From Coffea arabica (Eukaryota > Streptophyta > Magnoliopsida > Gentianales > Rubiaceae), in NCBI RefSeq assembly GCF_036785885.1, contig NC_092316.1, forward strand, positions 45,245,001-45,309,000: a stretch of DNA of 64,000 nt, read 5' to 3'. The notes under the pieces were generated by a model. That model saw only the letters and a list, made by a program, of their open reading frames with translations. It was not told the DNA's origin and did no database searches. The translations under genes were made by a program, and so were the position numbers. The stretch's first letter is position 1; each line of letters begins with the position of its first letter. Positions 23,659 through 34,237 of this stretch are shown one piece after another.

Positions 23659-24552
23659 TAGGCATGGCCACGGTTCCAGAACCGCCGGTTCTAGTTCTTC
23701 AAAGAGGTAGAACCAGAACCGCACCATCTAAGATGGTTCTGGTTCTGGTTCTTCAAAGAGATAGAATCAGAACCGCACCATCTGGTTCCGGTTCCGGTTC
23801 CAGTTCTGGTTCCTTATAGTTCTAATTTCGATTCCTTACGGTCCTGGTTCTGATTCCGTATAGTTGTATACAATTTTATTTAATTTTTTATCCTTACCAA
23901 TTTTAATACGAATATAACAATATATTTAAAATTTTAAATAGAATGTAAAAAATAAATACAAAATAAAGATCATATTTTAATTTTATTATTATTCAACAAA
24001 GTATGAAGTAATATATAGATAATACAAATTTTATGAAAAATACGTTATATTGTCAAATTAAAAAATACATTACACTATCAAATGGTAATAATTTTAAATG
24101 GAAAAGAAAATACTTGATTTTTCATTGAAATTTAGATGAAATATCAAAACAAACATTAATTATTTAATCATCTTCATTGCTTGCGATGGCACTAGAATCA
24201 GTTGTATAATTGAATTTTTCTTCTTCATCTTTTTCCATTTCTTGTTGTCTATATTCTGCTCTAGTTCAATCATCCACGCATGCTTGAATTTCTAGTGATT
24301 CTGGGCTTAATAGGCCTTTATTGAGCCGGTAATTCTATTTTTATTTCATTATTTATATTAATTATTTTTAATTTTTTTAACGGTTCTGGAACCGGCGGTT
24401 CTGGTTCTGGTTCTATTTTTTAGAGAACCAGAACCGGAACCTTTATCCAGGGTTCTACCACGGTTTTGGTTCCGGTTCCGGTTCCGGTCCGGTTCGAAAC
24501 GGTCCGGTTCCGGTCCGGTTCTCAGTTCCAAATGGAACCATGACCATGCCTA
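23659..24552. mobile_element. Non-autonomous hAT element with GGTTCCGGTTCC subterminal repeats
   Basis: The ends are TAGGCATGGCCACGGTTCC and, reverse-complemented, TAGGCATGGTCATGGTTCC. The flanking 8-bp duplication AATGTAGG is perfect (23651-23658 and 24553-24560). Both subterminal regions are packed with GGTTCTGGTTCT/GGTTCCGGTTCC runs, which in hAT elements usually serve as transposase binding sites. The middle is AT-rich with a glutamate-rich coding remnant at best (about 24180-24310). No transposase domain is recognised. Confidence 0.8.
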
Positions 24553-25053
24553 AATGTAGGTGTGCAACTTTAATGTTTGAGAAAAGAAGCTCCCAACATT
24601 GGTTAAATAAGGCAGTCTACGTATAGTCTATATATCACATGAAAATTCGATATTTTTGGTTTGGGCTTCTTAGGTTGATTAAGTATTGAAAGGCTATTGG
24701 CAAAATAAATCCAATTAGATCGATAATGAAGGGGCAAAGTGGATTTATGTATTTCTAAAGGATATTCGAATTAATACTTCTTGGAATTCAGTTTACTGTT
24801 CGAGGTGGTAATATCAATTTATTAACATGGTTGTTGGACTCTAAATTTTCTTTTCTTTATTTTTTTTCTTCAAGTTTTCAGTATAGTGGTTGATCAACCA
24901 CTGATGAAACCTTACATACCCCTTCTCTTTTGTTCTGCATTCCGGACTGGAATTCTCGAAGTAAAACTTTGCAATCTCCATTGAACTTTTATGGTTCGAG
25001 AAAATTTTGGAAATATAAGCAGCTGTTATTACTTTTCCTTCTTTAACCAAAAG
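24553..25053. other. Intergenic, unrecognised minus-strand frame
   Basis: A 71-codon minus-strand frame (24841-25056) ends in a lysine-rich tail and overlaps the edge of C2. I do not recognise it and see no supporting structure. Confidence 0.3.
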
Positions 25054-26371
25054 CAAAATGACATTTTCAAAGGTAAAAGATTATTCATTTGACAGTTAGG
25101 TAACTTTTCTGGTCTGAAAATTATTTATTTACAATCATGCTAAACTCTTGTTTTCTTCAGACTTCAGTGGAATGGATTGGACCATTGGAGTTTCGGTTTA
25201 TCACTTTTTGGGCTCTAAGGAGGGCCAAGGGCCCGTGTTTGAGTAATGACGGTATTCATTCATCATGTTTTAGATATTATTGTAAATTTCTAGGCTTTAG
25301 CCTTGTAATTTGCAGAGAATTGAAATTAAAAAAAAATTAGGGTTTTAGCTTAGTAATTTCTACAGTAGTATAAACAGATTAGGAGTAGTTTGCACAGAAG
25401 TTTAGTTTAGTAGTTAGCTAAGAAGAGAAAAGAAGATGAGCTTTTAATATTGTTCGGGAATTTAAGAAAGAAGTGAAAGGATTTGGATATAAGGGATGAG
25501 TAAATCCTATACAACCACTCTTTTTGAAGACAAACTAGACCTTTTAATTTTGAGAACTTTTATAACCACACAGCAAGTTTCCTCTCACTCAATTATCCAA
25601 CTTGGAAGGAAAGATTTTTTATGGTGTATCTCAAAATTTTTTGGGGAATTTACAAAAGAATGTTGTTGAAGTAGGGGAACTTTCCATAATTCCATTGGTT
25701 GAGAATAATGCAAGATCAATTGAATTCTTTCAAGATCCAACTTTCATCAAGGAAGATCAATTTGGGATGGACGGTGAGCTTAAATAAGATGAGCCCATAA
25801 ATTATTTTGCTTTTGGAGAAACTGAAATATATGAACCAGGCAAAAAAGAGTCTCTAATGTACCAAAGATTGACCAAACTCTTCACAAATAATCCCACTAA
25901 TTATCCTTTGGAATAATTTTAGAAACCTCCCTTGAGGTTTCTAACTATTTCACTGGCCACCTTTTAGACTTCAAAAATTATACTAACCTTTTTTAAATTT
26001 ATTATCTTATAACATTTAGGTTCAACTAGCAATTAAAAGGTGATATTAGGAGAGAGAATATAACATGATTTCACCATTGCCTAGATTATTCAGTTAATCT
26101 AATATCATCTCACACATTAAAGAAAAACACTAGAATCCGCTGTTTATCATCTAGGATCAAATAACATATAGTATCAAAAAATAATATATCATTGTATATA
26201 TTTCACTTAATTTAAAATTCAAATTACTTTTTCAGTTATATACCAATTGTTATACATGATCAACAACAAATAATTAAAAAAAATTGCAACCAAAAATTAC
26301 AAAAAGCGAACTTTAATACCATAAAAATCTCGACAACTAACCTTAATATGTTGATAAGGATATTTATGATA

Positions 26372-26782
26372 CTCCCTCCGTCCCGTTTTGTTAGTCTTGA
26401 TTTTTTTTCACACAGATTAAGAAAGTGTAATTAATTTGGTTGGAAACATAAATTTAGATTAATAATTTCCTAAAATACCCTTATGCTAATCACGAAGAGT
26501 GCCAATTAATATCAAAGAATGATGGCATTATTTGTTTCCCTCCTGATATAAATAAATTTTAAAGAATAATAAGATAGACTTTTCATTTATCTATGTATTG
26601 GAAAAACTCAATGTATTCAATGTAGTGGGTTAGTATTTAATAACAATGTATTAATAACAAGATATTTAATAAGGGTATTTTAGACAATTTGAAAGATTAC
26701 TACATTCCTTAATGGGAAAGTGGACTACAATTTGGGACAGATGAAAAAGGAAAACAAGACTAACAAAACGGGACGGAGGGAG
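26372..26782. mobile_element. Stowaway-type MITE with an empty site in C1
   Basis: The ends are perfect inverted repeats beginning CTCCCTCCGTCCCGTTTTGT, the hallmark of plant Stowaway (Tc1/mariner-related) MITEs, and the flanks are TA on both sides. C1 has the unoccupied site GATATTAAGG at 12463-12472 with a single TA, so the insertion followed the duplication of C. It is 411 bases long and non-coding. Confidence 0.92.
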
Positions 26783-27571
26783 TATTAAGGTTTGCTCTTT
26801 GTAATGTTTCATCTGCAAATTTTTTTTATTATTTGTTGTCGATTATGTTTGATAATAGGTATGTCACTGAAAAGAATAGTTAGGATCTTGCATTTTTTTT
26901 ATTTTTTGGTAAACAACTCATAATATGTAAAAAAAATTTAAGTAAGCTAAAAATAACAAAATCATCATTTTATCATACAAATTATGTTTTTGTATTTTCA
27001 AAATTTAATGTATATGCATATATTATTGATATGTAGTTATAACAGGTATAGCAAATATAAGCTTATAACCATCATAGTTATTTTAAATTTTTTAATAAAT
27101 AACTTACAATATGTAAAAAATTAAAATGAACTCTAAATAACCAAGTCATCATTTTATCATACAAATTATGATATTTTTAGTTCTTAAATTATAAGATATA
27201 TGCATATATTATTAATGTGCAGCTATATATATATATATATGTATGTATGTATATTTTCTACGAGAATATCCTTCTCCGTCCCTTGTCCCATTTAAAATGG
27301 GGGAAGAAAAATCCCCCCACTTTCGCACTGCCTTGCCTTGCCCCGTTGCTCTCTGCGAGGCAAGTGTTTGCCATGCCTAACTTTTTTTTTTTATTGAAAC
27401 AATAGAATTGTATTGATTGGACAAAAGTATATAAAGGCGAGCACATGCTCGATGCTTTACAATGTGCATTTAGCACAGTAGATTGGGATTAACACACTCT
27501 ACATCATGATAATTACTCAGAGCTTGAGCATTAAATAAACAGCTAAGATAATTCTTATTAATTTTTCCTAA

Positions 27572-28461
27572 GGGATAATTGCAGAAACCTCCCCTGACGT
27601 TTATAGTAATAGCATTGTCCTCCCCTATCAATTTTGAAATTGCACTGACCTCCCCTATCAAAAGTTGGAGGCAATTTAATAGGCAAAAGTGGGTCAATTT
27701 ACTAAAGTACCCCTGACATGATTTAATTTTACCAAATGAATGTGATGAGTACTTTCATCAAACCCAACAAAACATTTGTTAATAAAAATTACACTAAATT
27801 AACTATTTCTGCATAGTTTAACTAATTAACTAAATAACTAAATAACTAAATAACTAATAATCTAATTAATTAATAACTAATTATCTAATTAACTATTAAC
27901 TAATTATCTAATTGTTAATAGTTATTAACTAATCAAACTATTTCTGCATAGTTAAACTAATTAACTTTTTGAATTTTACTTACAAATATTGATGTTTTTA
28001 TCATAAATTAAATGTTTGAAAGTAAAATACCTATAAAGAGCTGATACTTTAAATAGGTAATGCGTACTGCATATAGTTTAGCATGCAAATAGTTTGTTAA
28101 TTAGTTAAGCAGTTAATTAGTTAATTAGTTTAACATGCAAATAGTTTATTAGTTTCGGACAGACAAAAACTTTAGTTAATTAGTTAATTAATTAATTAGA
28201 TAATTAGTTAATAGTTAATTAGATAATTAGTTAATAGTTAATTAGTTTAACTATTAACTAATTAGATAATTAGTTAAGCAATTGTCAAGCAAATAATAAA
28301 TTGTCAAGCAAGAAAATTCTTATCTCACTTCTACAAAAGCTGTCAAGGAGGTTTCTGCCACGAATTGTTACTGTTCAGGGGAGGTGAATGCAATTTCTAA
28401 ACCTAGAGGGGAGGTCAGTGCAAATGTCAGAAATCTCAGGGGAGGTTTCTGCAATTATCCC
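27572..28461. mobile_element. MULE-type MITE with 9-bp target duplication and an empty site in C1
   Basis: The inverted ends begin GGGATAATTGCAGAAACCTC. Both flanks carry TTTTCCTAA (27563-27571 and 28462-28470), the 9-bp duplication typical of Mutator-like elements. In C1 the site is single (TTTTTCCTAGAC near 13269-13280). The 890-base interior is non-coding. It contains many AATTAGTTAATTAG and complementary TAACTAATTATCTAATTA runs (27830-28270) that make a second, inner inverted repeat. Confidence 0.9.
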
Positions 28462-28719
28462 TTTTCCTAAACAAAAGGAGCATTTGTAAAACGTACTCAA
28501 TTCACGGATGTCATTTGTCAGGGTAGCTAGCCATATATAGACTGTTTTACCCCCTTGAATTTGCTGCAGCTGGTCTTTATTTGGAACTCCAATGCATACA
28601 AACCTCCATCCTTGCTCTTGACACCTTCAACACAATGTTGAAATTGACTCTCACTTGCTCTTTCTCTCATCTTCCCATCCCATCACATCCTGCCCCCTAC
28701 TATCGGCTGCTACAATGCG

Positions 28720-29660
28720 CCTTACTATCGGTTTGCCATTCCTAGCTACTATAGGAATATTTGGCTGTAAATTCTTGACTTTGGAGGTCCCTCATCCCGC
28801 CTCTCAAAGGATTAGACTTTAGAGTTTGGTAGCACAATTTGCTGCGGTGTAATTTCGTGGGCCGTCCCAACCATAAATAAGCTGGTGCCGCATCTATACA
28901 TAGGATTATGGTCGGACACGGTAGAATGTCTAGGACACTTTGGTGGCCTCGTTACTTACAATCGATGCACCAGGGGGGAAGATCGCTAAAGTTGTACCTG
29001 CGATGAATGTTTTGTTCCCTTGTATTGGATCAACACGGGGGAATTTCTCCTCCTCTAGTAGGAGCCAATGTCTTACTTTCTTGTAATCCTACCACGACAT
29101 TTTGTCACTCCGGGAACCAAAGCAAATGTCAATGGGGTTCGTCAATCTCACTCTAAGTAGCCCAACCGGCGTCAGCATCTCTAATCTCAACATGAATGCT
29201 CAGCTTTGCCTCAAAGGGGATTCCTTAGAGCACCCATTTAACCCATTGCTATAACAATTGGATCCATGTATGGTTTTGCTTATCCATTCGCTGTCGTCAT
29301 AGCCGCTAGTTTTAGCTGGTAATGCTGAAGCAAACGCTGTAGCTGGCCATTTCTCCTCGAGTCCTGACAACTTCCGGTTCTTTCTTGCCAAGTATCCCCA
29401 CTGTGATTTGGGATCTATATATATTTTTTAACTATTATTAGCTGTAAATTTTTTACTTTGGCACTTCCCTGTCCAAGCTCTTACTTCTTAGGGGATTTCA
29501 GTATGGCTTTCGTGGACGGTCCCAAGTCCCAACCATATATAAGCTTGTCCCTGCTCTATAGGTGGGATTGTGGTAGGGTAGTTTCCTAAGGTAGCTGTTC
29601 TTGCACGTTTGCTGGGGCAGTCCCTTATCTATAAGACCGAGAAGTTATTGCATGGGTGCA
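28720..29660 (+). pseudogene. Degenerate phylloplanin-like relics in a partial tandem duplication
   Basis: Positions about 29030-29125 align by eye to the core of the intact gene at about 30715-30815: ACGGGG.A, then TCTCCTCTA.T.GGAGCCAA, TCTTG..., and TTTTGTC.CTCCGG.AAC. The frame is shifted and interrupted. Two segments here also resemble each other (about 28745-28960 and 29430-29640, both with GGCTGTAAAT-like, GTCCCAACCATA..TAAGCT and GGATT.TGGT blocks). This was probably a second family member that decayed by indels. Confidence 0.45.
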
Positions 29661-30576
29661 ATAGCTCACTATCCATCATTTCTTATCAAATACTTTGTAA
29701 AATTAAATTGTTCATAAATTGAAATATGATTCGTATTAGTGTAGCAAGGGATAATGTCGGACTTCAAAGTCGGTGTAGCTGTACTTTGTCCGGTTGGACC
29801 CGTTCTACTAGTCGTTGTGTTTGCTACAACCTTTTTTTGTACATATTATTATTGTACCAAATTTACATAAAATTAGTATTTAGTGCACGCTCAATGTATA
29901 TGCATCAAATCTTAAATATCGTATATTTGTAAAATTGTTTTTATGAAAATTGATTTTGTATTTTCCTAATGAATATATAGATATGTCTATGTGAATGGAT
30001 AGTAACTTATAATTAGTTTTTACTTGTTTAATGAATAATGAATTTGTTTACAAATGGTGCAGGACTAGGAATGAATGATTGGAGAAGTTATTGGACAGAA
30101 AAAATGTTGGATGGTTTTAATTCTAGTCACTACCCTCGGTCAAATCAGGCCTCTAGGATCACATGTCACTTACAAGGATGATTAGAAAAATTTAAATAAC
30201 GTATGGTTGTTAATTTAGCAGTATCGAGATTAACGTGCAATTGTTGGGGATAATAGTTCAAATTCAAATATGGTATTTTTTTTCTTTTTTTTTTTATCTT
30301 TTAACCTAAGAGGTTAGGACGACTTAGGCCTTACAATTAAGGGTATAATAAAAATATCAAAACATTCTCACCAGTAGGGGTGGGATTGGCAGTGTATCTG
30401 AGAGAGGTTCGAAATTTTTCACTTACATTTAAAAAAATAAAAACAAAAACAAACGCTACCACCGATGTATGTATTAAACACTAGTGGCGAACAATATTTT
30501 CTAGTGTATAACTCTCCTCCTTTTCTCTAACTCCTCCTCCTTTCCAACAAAAAAAAAAAAAACAGCGCTTTCCTCA

Positions 30577-30921
30577 ATGGCTTCTCATCGTGATCATTCT
30601 TTCTTTGTTGTCTTTCTTTGCCTCGCTATCCTCTTTGCTTTCATGGCTTCTGATACAGCCAACGTCAATATAGTTGTGCCCAGGATGAGGGTTTCTGATC
30701 GATTACACTGCACCAATACGGGGAATCATTTACCTGCTGGCCTTTCTTCTCCTCTAATTGGAGCCAAAGTCTCAGCCACTTGCAATCTTGGTACTACAAA
30801 TTTTGTCGCTCCGGTAACTATAACAGATGTGAATGGCTTCTTCAGTGTCACCATAAAAGATGTCGACATGATCCTTAATTACACCACAAATACATCTCGT
30901 CCAACTGTTGGAAAATTGTAG
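30577..30921 (+). CDS. Small secreted phylloplanin-like protein
   Basis: The 114-codon frame begins in a good plant context (CTCAATGGCT) after a pyrimidine-rich leader (CTCCTCCTTTTCTC). Residues 1-28 form a clear signal peptide: a charged start, then FFVVFLCLAILFAFMA. The mature part has LHCTNTGN, then PLIGAKVSATCNLG, and TDVNGFFSVTI. These match the pattern of phylloplanin and Ole e 1-like domains (cysteine, internal beta strand, T(D/N).NG.F). Phylloplanins are surface proteins of leaves and glandular trichomes linked to defence against water-borne pathogens. Family members are usually about 140-150 residues with a further cysteine, so this one is short at the C-terminus. It could be truncated, or have a downstream exon I cannot see. 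The product class is inferred from pattern. Confidence 0.6.
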   Translation: MASHRDHSFFVVFLCLAILFAFMASDTANVNIVVPRMRVSDRLHCTNTGNHLPAGLSSPLIGAKVSATCNLGTTNFVAPVTITDVNGFFSVTIKDVDMILNYTTNTSRPTVGKL

Positions 30922-31245
30922 TAAATAACAAAACTAAACTAGACAAATGTAGAGACTTTGAGGCGTGAAAGCACTTTACTTAAGGTGTTATTTGCTTATA
31001 TTAGACAAATTACCTCTAGGATACAACAAAGTCTAAGAACTATCAAATGAAAAGTAAAAGTGATTTAATTATGTCGAAATCCTACTATTTAAAAGAATTG
31101 AAGCACCTGTCCAAGGCACTATCACAGGATGCAATCCTTGTTGAATAGGTGTATAAGCAGTTAACTAATTAACAGATATGTCTGCTAAACGTAACCGCCA
31201 ACCGCCAACCGCCAACCGCCATTAACTACCTCTGATTGTCTGCTC
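30922..31245. other. 3' flank of the phylloplanin-like gene, with a short tandem repeat
   Basis: Non-coding. The only structure is AACCGCC repeated four times without gaps (about 31194-31220), just before the left breakpoint of unit B at 31246. Confidence 0.5.
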
Positions 31246-32500
31246 AATTACGATTTGGCAAGCATTTCTTTTTTCTGATTTTAGCACCCAAGAAATTTTA
31301 GAAGTTTAAAGAATAGAATGCAAGAATAACCTTGTAAAAATTTGAAATAAAAATCTCAACTTTAGTCATATATATATAACACAAGCATGCAAGCTGGGTT
31401 TAGAGTATCATTGAAAAAGATGATAAGATTCATAACTTCATAGTGATAAGATTCATGGCTTGCAGAAATAAATTAGTAGAAACTGCTTACTAATTACACG
31501 AGACTCTTGTGTGTTTAGATAGTAGATTTTTTGAAATATTATTTAAAATAATTAATGTAACACTTTTTGTGATGTGATATATATGAAATAAACAAATTGT
31601 TGGGGATTAGACTTGCAAACGAATCGAATCGCATCGAGTTTTGATCTAGTGAGTTGGGTCACGACTTAATTTTACCAAAACTTGAACTCGAACTTGAGTT
31701 CGACGAGCTCTCAATATAAAGTCAAATTCAAACTTCATCTCAAATTCGAGTCGAGTCGAGCTCGAGTTTAAAAAAATGAAAAATAATTATTTTATTTTTA
31801 AAAATGAACAAAATAGTAATTTTTGTTAACAAATAATAAAATATTAGGAATATATGCGCGTGTGTGTGTGGTGTAAAATCACTATTAAAATAAAAAAATA
31901 TATAAAATTGAGCGAGCTCGCGAGTTAACGACCTCAATATCTTTGATCCTAAATTCGACTTCTTCAGCTCGAACTCAACTGGAGATCAATATTAGGGCTA
32001 CAAACGAGTCGAGTCAAGCCAAACTTTAGCCTAATTGAGCCAAACCTTGACTTAGTTTTATCAAACTTGAACTTGAAATCGAGTTCGATGAGTTGCCAAT
32101 TTAAAACTCGAGCTCGAAAAAATAAAAAATAATTATTTTATTTTTTAAAAATAAATAAAATAATATTTTTCTTAATAAATAATAAAATATTAAGAATATA
32201 CATATAATTTTACTATTAAAATAAAAATAAAAAATATATATATACTCGAGCAAACTACAACAAAGAAAAAGTGGACATTAAATAAATTTCAAATTTCCAT
32301 TGGAAAGTGAAAAATAAAAGATAGGTGGGATTTAAAATATATAGCTAAATGAGGGGTCTGAATAAAATAGCAAACATATTTTAAATATAAATTTTTTAGT
32401 AAATAAATAAATAAAAATTAAAACTTGAAATTTTTGAAGCATATTGCCTTAGCTTGGGCCGAAAGACAGCTGAAGAGATAACATTACATATTATAACTTA

Positions 32501-32753
32501 GGGCAAATCGTCAATTTAATCTCTAAACTTTTTCACTTAAACCAATTTCGTCATCTATGATTTTTTTTCACCAATTTAGTTCTCAAACAATTTTATCAGA
32601 TTCAATGTAGGACTTATTAGGCGACGCCACCATATTTTATGTATTTCATATGGCGGGCCAGCGATATAATTGGAATGACAAGTTCGACTGTCTAATTATA
32701 GAGATTATAATGGAGACTTTTAGATGATTAAAGACAAAAATCGCTGAAAATTG
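32501..32753 (+). repeat. Left terminal inverted repeat of the gene-capturing element
   Basis: About 253 bases that match the reverse complement of 44021-44273 with scattered substitutions. Shared blocks include AATTTCGTC, CTCAAACAATTTTATCAGAT, CATATTTTATGTATTT and GACAAGTTCGACTGTCTAAT. Confidence 0.85.
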
Positions 32754-32776
32754 AGAGAGGAGCACTGAAGAGAAAC

Positions 32777-33081
32777 CCAACCAAGGTAATATTTTGGATC
32801 CTTATGGAGCAGCAGAGCAGAGTCGTGGCCGAAAATGGTTCCCCAGATGTCTACTGTATCAAATGTATTTGGTTCCAGGGCCTTTGAGAGATTCAGGTAC
32901 GATCTGACGCTTTTAGAAGCAGCATCCAGAAGCGACAACTTGGGCAACGCTTTTGCTGGGCTGGTCAAGGAGTCCACCGCCACACTGCTCAACTCCGATG
33001 CCCGGAAGGGTTATCCCTACTCTGCTTGGGAAAATCAAGACTTTGGTGATCTAGGCTTTGGTTTCCAAACACACCGCTGCC
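32777..33081 (+). pseudogene. Captured gene fragment 1 (PDF1-like C-terminal domain), continuing at 43480-43526
   Basis: The plus-strand frame reads ...TVSNVFGS..., RYDLTLLEAASRSDNLGNAF, then VKESTATLLNS and YPYSAW. A small indel at about 33031 shifts the frame. Downstream DNA in another frame reads as VKTLV and ALVSKHTAA, and it continues beyond the Gypsy insertion (43480-43526) as LQAQRFRDANQACN. This resembles the conserved C-terminal domain of PDF1/sulfated-surface-glycoprotein-like plant cell-wall proteins ('.REGTASLLNS....FPYT...V...F..AL.S...A..QA..F..AN'). That family name is tentative. The original N-terminal part is absent. Confidence 0.5.
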
Positions 33082-33557
33082 TGAAGAAGCACGGAACTTC
33101 CCCGGATCGAACTGACCTGATGAGCTCGGGGTGTTGATGGAAGAGCTGGTTCTAAGCCTGCAAGGTAAACAGGAGAGTGGACTGGCAGGGGCCCCGAGGT
33201 TGTCCCCGAGGGCACTCCGACGGTCAAGTTAGTCCTCCGGCGAGTGAGGGAAGTACCAACAGTAAAGCAGTTGGGAGTAAGTTGCCAATAGTGAGCGTAC
33301 CTTGTACAGTTGGTATGTGTTATCATTTATACCTGTTGAAGAGTCCGACCTCCGTACGTTCCGGGGCTTGCCGTAGATAGCCCCCAACCCCGCGCTAAGG
33401 GGGATTCTCCCCGCCCTCTGCGGGGTAGCTCTCGGGAGCCTCCCGGAGCCCTAGTCGCCGCGCCCCCTGGGCTGGTTCCCCGTGGGCCCGGGGCGCAAGC
33501 CCAGCTCGGGTCGCCCCTGGGCTGCCACGTGTGCAGGCCCAGGATGGGGCCTCTGCA
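33082..33557 (-). repeat. 3' LTR of the Gypsy element
   Basis: 476 bases, TGAAGAAGCACGG...CCTCTGCA. It matches 43004-43474 throughout, the main length difference being a 5-base indel in the CCGCCC...GGTAGC segment. On the minus strand the purine-rich AGGGGGCTAG at 33567-33558 precedes it, as expected for a polypurine tract. Confidence 0.92.
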
Positions 33558-33567
33558 CTAGCCCCCT
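33558..33567 (-). other. Polypurine tract (plus-strand DNA primer site)
   Basis: Minus-strand AGGGGGCTAG abuts the 3' LTR directly. A G-rich purine run at this place is where second-strand synthesis of LTR retrotransposons starts. The assignment is by position and composition. Confidence 0.55.
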
Positions 33568-34237
33568 AGATTAGGTCCGGCTCCCAGGCAGACCTGATCT
33601 ATCACTTGGCCACGTGGAAGCCCATCATCACACTGCTCTGCCGCGGTCACCTCCGAGGCTGTGCTGACATTGGGAAGTGGCGTCCGCGTCCCTTCAGTTG
33701 TCGCTTCCCTTCGGTCTCCGTACCCCCATTAAATGTGTTCACATGGGACGGTTCAAATTCAAGTAACCGTTTCTCCCCCATTTCGTTCCCTATAAATAGG
33801 GGCTGCCAAATTCCGGTTAACTCCATTTGCCATTTTCTCCTTTCTTCGTGCATTTCCAACTCCCAGTAGTGCATTTCCGGCCAACAGCACCCAGATTCCG
33901 GCGATCCTGTTCACCGCTTCAACTCCAACACATTCCCTGTCCACTAGTAAGTCCTTTCCCCTCTTCTTTCGCATTTCCTTACCTCTTTTCATCACCCTTT
34001 GCATTTTATGTCGGGCCTCTCCGACGTTACTTCTACCGTATCCCAGACTCCGGTCCATCGTAGAGCCACCAGAATCTTCATCTCCTCTTCATCTTCATCT
34101 TCATCTTCATCGTTTCCCCCTCCTTCTCCTTCTTCATCCTCTGCTTCCAACCCCCATTTTCCCATTCCTGATTTGCTTGAGCCCATTGACATCATGAGTT
34201 CTCCCTCTGCCCATTCTCCTTCCGCCCGCCTCCGAGC

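Larger units (their letters stand above)
25054..28704. repeat. Dispersed repeat C, copy C2, with two MITE insertions
   Basis: This is the second copy of the repeat at 11104-13535. Removing the Stowaway MITE (26372-26782) and the MULE-type MITE (27572-28461) with their target duplications leaves about 2.35 kb that lines up with C1. The RNase H-like relic of C1 is present here in pieces (27478-27570 and 28470-28690, minus) and is more damaged. The AT/GTAT microsatellite (27222-27252) is shorter than in C1. Confidence 0.8.

Noticed and set aside
27830..28270. Regular AATTAGTTAATTAG spacing considered as a CRISPR-like or satellite array
   Set aside because: Plant DNA, no unique spacers. It is a simple AT-rich inverted array inside a MULE-type MITE with clear ends.
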